This document shows, in pieces, positions 36,857 through 39,297 of a DNA stretch of 39,297 nt (position 1 is the stretch's first letter; each line of letters starts with the position of its first letter). The DNA is from Mycolicibacterium austroafricanum (GTDB lineage: Bacteria; Actinomycetota; Actinomycetes; Mycobacteriales; Mycobacteriaceae). The DNA lies in the NCBI RefSeq assembly GCF_902705885.1, contig NZ_CACSIP010000032.1:26605-65901 (forward strand), in the 5' to 3' direction. Below the pieces are notes generated by a model. The model was not told the DNA's origin. It saw nothing but the letters and a program-made list of their open reading frames with translations, and searched no databases. Both the position numbers and the translations under genes were made by a program.

Positions 36857-36922
36857 AGCCGAGGCAAGGTTCACCGCGAGGTAGCTGCTTTGCTGGACCG
36901 CACGGTCATGAACGACGAATAA
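36857..36922 (+). pseudogene. 3' end of a tyrosine integrase gene (remnant 1)
   Basis: The last 21 codons read SRGKVHREVAALLDRTVMND plus a final E and a TAA stop. The integrase at 37182-37751 ends with the closely similar YMSRGRIHTQVADLLDRAV, just after its catalytic Tyr. So this is the C-terminal tail of a related but different integrase, whose body has been lost or replaced. It lies 55 bp from the tRNA fragment, as expected for an int gene next to its attachment site. Confidence 0.65.
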
Positions 36923-36986
36923 GCGTCGACTCGCCGTGTGCAGCGGGTGGAAAATAACCTCTGCCGTGGGGCTGACGTGGGGCGGG
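36905..36986 (+). repeat. Left copy of island-flanking imperfect direct repeat
   Basis: GTCATGAACGACGAATAA (36905-36922), a 35-nt diverged spacer, then CCTCTG-N2-GTGGGGCTG-N2-GTGGGGC-N-GG (36958-36986). The right copy at 39219-39297 has the same two blocks (15/18 identical in the first; the second identical apart from the N bases and lacking the second N2) with a 34-nt spacer. Two blocks at the same spacing are hard to explain by chance. They may mark the ends (att-like repeats) of the integrase/toxin segment. Confidence 0.5.
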
Positions 36987-37061
36987 CGGGGCTCGAACCC
37001 GCGACCAATGGATTCGGTTTTGGCCGTTCTCGGAGCACGCGTACCAAGCGGGTTATTTCCC
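36949..37061. repeat. Inverted repeat flanking the tRNA fragment
   Basis: GGAAAATAACC (36949-36959) and GGGTTATTTCCC (37050-37061) are inverted copies with one mismatch, placed 18 bp and 35 bp from the tRNA fragment on either side. They may be integrase arm-binding or core-binding sites, or chance. Confidence 0.4.
36978..37014 (-). tRNA. 3' fragment of a tRNA (attachment-site core)
   Basis: On the minus strand, AATCCATTGGTCGCGGG runs into TTCGAGC, then CCCGC, CCGCCCC and A. This is a complete T-arm (GCGGG-TTCGAGC-CCCGC), the 3' half of an acceptor stem and the discriminator base. By spacing, CCG would be the anticodon (Arg), but the base before it is A, not the invariant T33, and no matching 5' half (GGGGCGG) is found upstream. 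It is therefore a partial copy, as left by an element that integrated into a tRNA gene. The gene identity is uncertain. Confidence 0.6.
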
Positions 37062-37106
37062 AGCGGCACATAGCCTTCCGGCTCGCGCGAACCTCGCCCA
37101 GATCGA

Positions 37107-37136
37107 CCGGTTCTCGCCGATTCTGGCCGATTCTCG
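37107..37136 (+). repeat. 10-bp tandem repeat upstream of integrase
   Basis: TTCTCGCCGA, TTCTGGCCGA and TTCTCGATCA follow each other from 37111, preceded by CCGG. The 10-bp period equals about one helical turn, as in arm-type integrase sites. Only three units and small changes, so support is weak. Confidence 0.35.
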
Positions 37137-37181
37137 ATCAATTTCGTTGAATATTCGATGGCGAAATGTGTCTGGACATAA

Positions 37182-37751
37182 CCCGCAAATCGGGACGACC
37201 CGATCACCCTGCTCGTCGCCACAGGCCTGCGCCGCTCCGAGCTCCTGGGCCTGAGGTGGGCGGACTTCGACGAGAAGGCCGGCATACTTGCAGTCGCCGG
37301 GAAGGTCATCCGCGTGACCGGACAGGGGCTGATGCGGGTCGATGAGACTAAGTCGACCGCAGGACGGCGGACCCTTCCGCTGCCGAAGTTCGCGATCGAA
37401 ATGCTGCAGAAGCGTAGACATCTGCCGTACTTCGGAGAACAGACGGTGATCTTCCCCTCCACGGCAGGCACGCTGCGTGACCCCAACAATTTCGCAAAGG
37501 AATGGCGCACGGCACGAGAGGAACTCGGTCATGGGGACGCCACCACTCACAGCTTCCGGAAGACTGTCGCGACACTGATCGACGACGAAGGATTGTCTGC
37601 CCGTATCGGCGCGGATCACCTTGGGCACAGTCACGTGAGCATGACTCAAGACCGCTATATGAGCCGCGGCCGTATTCACACCCAGGTTGCCGATTTGCTC
37701 GATCGCGCCGTGCGTGAAGGCCATGACGATGACGAAACCAGCACAGATTGA
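37182..37751 (+). pseudogene. Tyrosine integrase, 5'-truncated (catalytic domain only)
   Basis: The frame is open from 37182 (a stop lies just before) and already begins inside the catalytic domain: RDDPITLLVATGLRRSELLG with the first catalytic Arg. The other residues are visible: Lys in the ETKSTAGRRTLPLP strand, H-x2-R in THSFRKTV, the second His in LGHSHVSM and the Tyr nucleophile in DRYMSRG. About 189 residues remain, while phage-type integrases have about 350-400. The N-terminal arm-binding and core-binding domains are gone and no start codon with a ribosome site is seen. A shortened product could start inside (GTG 37314) but would lack Arg I. Confidence 0.8.
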
Positions 37752-37753
37752 CC

Positions 37754-37782
37754 TTGCGCTTAGAGTACGCATTTCGTACTCT
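37754..37782 (+). promoter_or_regulatory. Predicted promoter of the AbiE operon
   Basis: A -35-like TTGCGC (37754-37759), then 17 bp, then TACTCT (37777-37782), which fits the mycobacterial TANNNT -10. The -10 lies inside the left arm of the inverted repeat, so a protein bound there would block RNA polymerase. Prediction by motif only. Confidence 0.4.
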
Positions 37783-37804
37783 ATAGGAGTACGAAATGCG
37801 TACT
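37764..37804. promoter_or_regulatory. 18-bp-arm perfect inverted repeat, AbiEi operator
   Basis: AGTACGCATTTCGTACTC and its exact reverse complement (37764-37781 and 37787-37804) are separated by TATAG. Each arm itself contains GTACG-N5-CGTAC, so the site has four half-sites in nested symmetry. It ends 12 bp before the antitoxin start. AbiEi-type antitoxins bind inverted repeats at their own promoter and repress, so this is almost surely the autoregulatory operator. The RNA could also form an extended hairpin. Confidence 0.85.
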
Positions 37805-37816
37805 TGAGGAGTGAAT

Positions 37817-38470
37817 GTGGCACCAACCCGCAGCACGCCGATTCCTGCCGCCCTAGCACAGGCTCCGCTGCGGACGATCCGGCCACGCGATGCCGGCGCT
37901 GTGTATGCCCATCCCCGGACCCAGCTGGTCCGACTGGCCGACCACGGTCTGCTCCACCGCCTCGCCGACGGCTACTACGTTGTCGTTCCTCAGGACATGG
38001 TGGGGCGCCGGTGGATGCCGGACCTGGAGGCCGCCGCCGCGGGAATTGCCACAACGATCTACGGCCATGACGACATCGTCGTCATGGGACTCAGTGCCGC
38101 ACGCCTGCACGGAGTCCTCCCGCGCGCCGTGGCAACCGCAATCGTGGCAGTGCCACGCCGACACCATCCCATCGCGCTGACCGATCGGCCCGCCGTGGTG
38201 CGGTTCGTCCAGCGCGAGATCGGCCGCCTCGACGCCGAGCGCATAGGCACCGACCTGGGGCCAGCGTTAGTGACCACGCCCGAACAGACAGTCCTGGACC
38301 TGGCCCACCGCCCAACCCTCGGCGATAACGAATCCGACGTTCCTAACGCGGTCGCCGCCCTTTACTCACGCAGCGACAAGAAGCGCCTTCAGCGCCTCGC
38401 CACCGAACAGCGGCGCCTGGCCTCCCTGCGCCGGGCGGAAGACTGGGCGGGGGTTGCCCATGGATCCTGA
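37817..38470 (+). CDS. Type IV antitoxin, AbiEi/MenA-like
   Basis: 217 residues from GTG 37817, 6 nt behind AGGAG; the GTG at 37811 is directly against that site. The N-terminal 60 residues are the winged helix of AbiEi (RTIRPRDAGAVYAHPRTQLV, RLADHGLLHRLADGYYVVVP) that binds the operator. A central domain follows (GLSAARLHGVLPRAVATAIV, VPRRHHPIALTDRPAVVRFV, TPEQTVLDLAHRP). This is the antitoxin of the AbiE family (M. tuberculosis relatives MenA3/Rv1044 and MenA4). It neutralises the partner toxin without tight complex formation and represses the operon. It overlaps the toxin gene by 11 nt. Confidence 0.9.
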   Translation: MAPTRSTPIPAALAQAPLRTIRPRDAGAVYAHPRTQLVRLADHGLLHRLADGYYVVVPQDMVGRRWMPDLEAAAAGIATTIYGHDDIVVMGLSAARLHGVLPRAVATAIVAVPRRHHPIALTDRPAVVRFVQREIGRLDAERIGTDLGPALVTTPEQTVLDLAHRPTLGDNESDVPNAVAALYSRSDKKRLQRLATEQRRLASLRRAEDWAGVAHGS

Positions 38471-39236
38471 CGAACGTGACTCGGTCGCAACACAGTTCGG
38501 CGTCTCCACCGAACAAGTTGAGCGGGACCACCTCATTTCCCACATCCTCGCGTTCCTCAGCCGTGAGTTCGGCGACCGGGTCCACTTCATCGGCGGCACC
38601 GCCCTCGCCCGCACCCACCTCCCCGACGGACGGCTGAGTGAGGACATCGACCTCATCGCCATCGGCAGCCGCAAAGAGGTAGCCAACGAGCTCGACGCCA
38701 CACTCCCCCGCGCCGTCGCGCGCACCCACGGCAGGCTGACCGTCGAACCCGCACTCAGCGTCACTGCAGACACCCTGCCGGTGCTGTTGCGTCCCTCGGA
38801 CGGACGCCCGGTCCGCCTTCAATTGCTGTCCGCACGCGACCGGGTCGTCTGGCCGACGGAACGCCGCGCTCTATTCCAGCGCTATGCCGACGCGCCCACT
38901 TCTGAACTGCTTGTGCCAACGCTCCCTGCGTTCGCGGCGTCGAAGACGGCGACATGGACGGACCGGCACGCAGCCCGCGACCTATGGGACCTGTGGGCAC
39001 TGAGCCGGGTCGGCGCTATCGACCCGGACGCCGCCGCACTGTTTCGGCGATACGGACCGACCAACAAGGCGCCAACACAGCGCATGTTCGACCGGGCCCC
39101 GTCGGATGCCGAGTGGCAGGCGCAGCTGGCCGGACAGACCCGCCTCAACGTCTCCGCTGCCGAAGCGCTCGTCGCGGTGCGCGAAGCTTGGCGGCAAGCC
39201 GTACGACCTGCGAAGACCGTCATAAACGGTGAATAA
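38460..39236 (+). CDS. Type IV toxin, AbiEii/MenT-like nucleotidyltransferase
   Basis: 258 residues from ATG 38460 (MDPDERDSVATQFG), overlapping the antitoxin stop by 11 nt; an in-frame TTG lies at 38454. Nucleotidyltransferase motifs are intact: GGTAL (45-49) and SEDIDLI (60-66, catalytic D62 and D64), then the AbiEii motif KTATWTDRHAARDLWDLWAL with the conserved Lys and Asp-Leu. MenT toxins of M. tuberculosis add nucleotides to tRNA acceptor ends and stop translation, and AbiE was found as a phage-abortive system. So it probably acts on tRNA. No frame damage is seen. Confidence 0.9.
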   Translation: MDPDERDSVATQFGVSTEQVERDHLISHILAFLSREFGDRVHFIGGTALARTHLPDGRLSEDIDLIAIGSRKEVANELDATLPRAVARTHGRLTVEPALSVTADTLPVLLRPSDGRPVRLQLLSARDRVVWPTERRALFQRYADAPTSELLVPTLPAFAASKTATWTDRHAARDLWDLWALSRVGAIDPDAAALFRRYGPTNKAPTQRMFDRAPSDAEWQAQLAGQTRLNVSAAEALVAVREAWRQAVRPAKTVINGE

Positions 39237-39297
39237 ACGATGAGTTCCAAGAATTGATCTTGAAAAACACCCTCTGAAGTGGGGCTGGTGGGGCTGG
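39219..39297 (+). repeat. Right copy of island-flanking imperfect direct repeat (to window edge)
   Basis: GTCATAAACGGTGAATAA (39219-39236, the last codons of the toxin) then, 34 nt later, CCTCTG-N2-GTGGGGCTG-GTGGGGC-N-GG to the window end. It matches the left copy at 36905-36986 as two blocks. The G-rich end could be the 3' end of a minus-strand tRNA (ending CCAGCCCCA), but only a few bases are available. Confidence 0.45.

Noticed and set aside
36978..37060. A complete tRNA gene on the minus strand
   Set aside because: The T-arm and acceptor 3' half are good, but no GGGGCGG 5' acceptor half or D-arm occurs upstream and base 33 would be A; only the 3' part is present.
37314..37751. Functional short integrase from GTG 37314
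   Set aside because: It would lack the first catalytic Arg and the DNA-binding domains, so it is treated as part of a pseudogene.

Overview
The window is high-GC actinobacterial DNA that reads as a rapidly growing mycobacterium (Mycolicibacterium-like). Pointers are a 13E12-repeat HNH protein preceded by a mycobacterial-type SOS box, a PPOX/F420-type reductase, short excalibur and DUF6131-like proteins, many TetR regulators and redox enzymes, and frequent GTG starts with 4-nt gene overlaps. There are no rRNA genes and no CRISPR array. The only tRNA-derived sequence is a 3' fragment near 36978-37014.

Layout. 1-2471: a carotenoid desaturase of the CrtU type (cut by the window edge), translationally coupled to a Rieske protein. 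2487-6312: a ROK regulator facing an overlapping three-gene operon made of a KDPG-aldolase-fold protein that has lost its catalytic residues, an MFS exporter and a VOC protein. 6348-6996: a small helix-hairpin-helix protein and RNase HI. 7161-8930: a 13E12 HNH gene with an SOS box, then a decayed transposase remnant. 9034-12919: a DapB-fold reductase and a Rieske oxygenase, divergent from a TetR gene across a 37-bp symmetric operator, then an epoxide-hydrolase/dehalogenase-type hydrolase. 12899-21188: a large secreted M4 metallopeptidase with an Ala-Asp repeat, a PhoD-like phosphatase, a molybdopterin oxidoreductase and a POT peptide transporter. 21362-23879: an alpha/beta hydrolase, a DUF427 protein overlapping a membrane-anchored class III cyclase, and a 51-residue membrane protein followed by two strong hairpins. 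24135-27966: a secreted protein with a long acidic tail, two broken genes (a truncated DCC-family redox protein and a frameshifted hemerythrin), a PPOX reductase, a diguanylate cyclase and an excalibur-type secreted protein.

28022-34982 is a redox and regulator cluster. It holds an MDR reductase, a cupin and two flavin monooxygenases, each of the last three divergent from its own TetR regulator across a visible palindrome. The second flavoenzyme is fused to a SnoaL-like domain.

34983-39297 looks like an accessory region. A PLP decarboxylase with less typical codon use is followed by the last 21 codons of one tyrosine integrase, a tRNA 3' fragment, a second integrase with only its catalytic domain, and a complete AbiE/MenAT-type type IV toxin-antitoxin pair. 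The pair lies under a perfect 18-bp-arm inverted repeat that overlaps its predicted promoter. The stretch at 36905-36986 is partly repeated at the right edge (39219-39297), which suggests that the integrase-toxin-antitoxin segment is a small island bounded by direct repeats. This is the most interesting part of the window.
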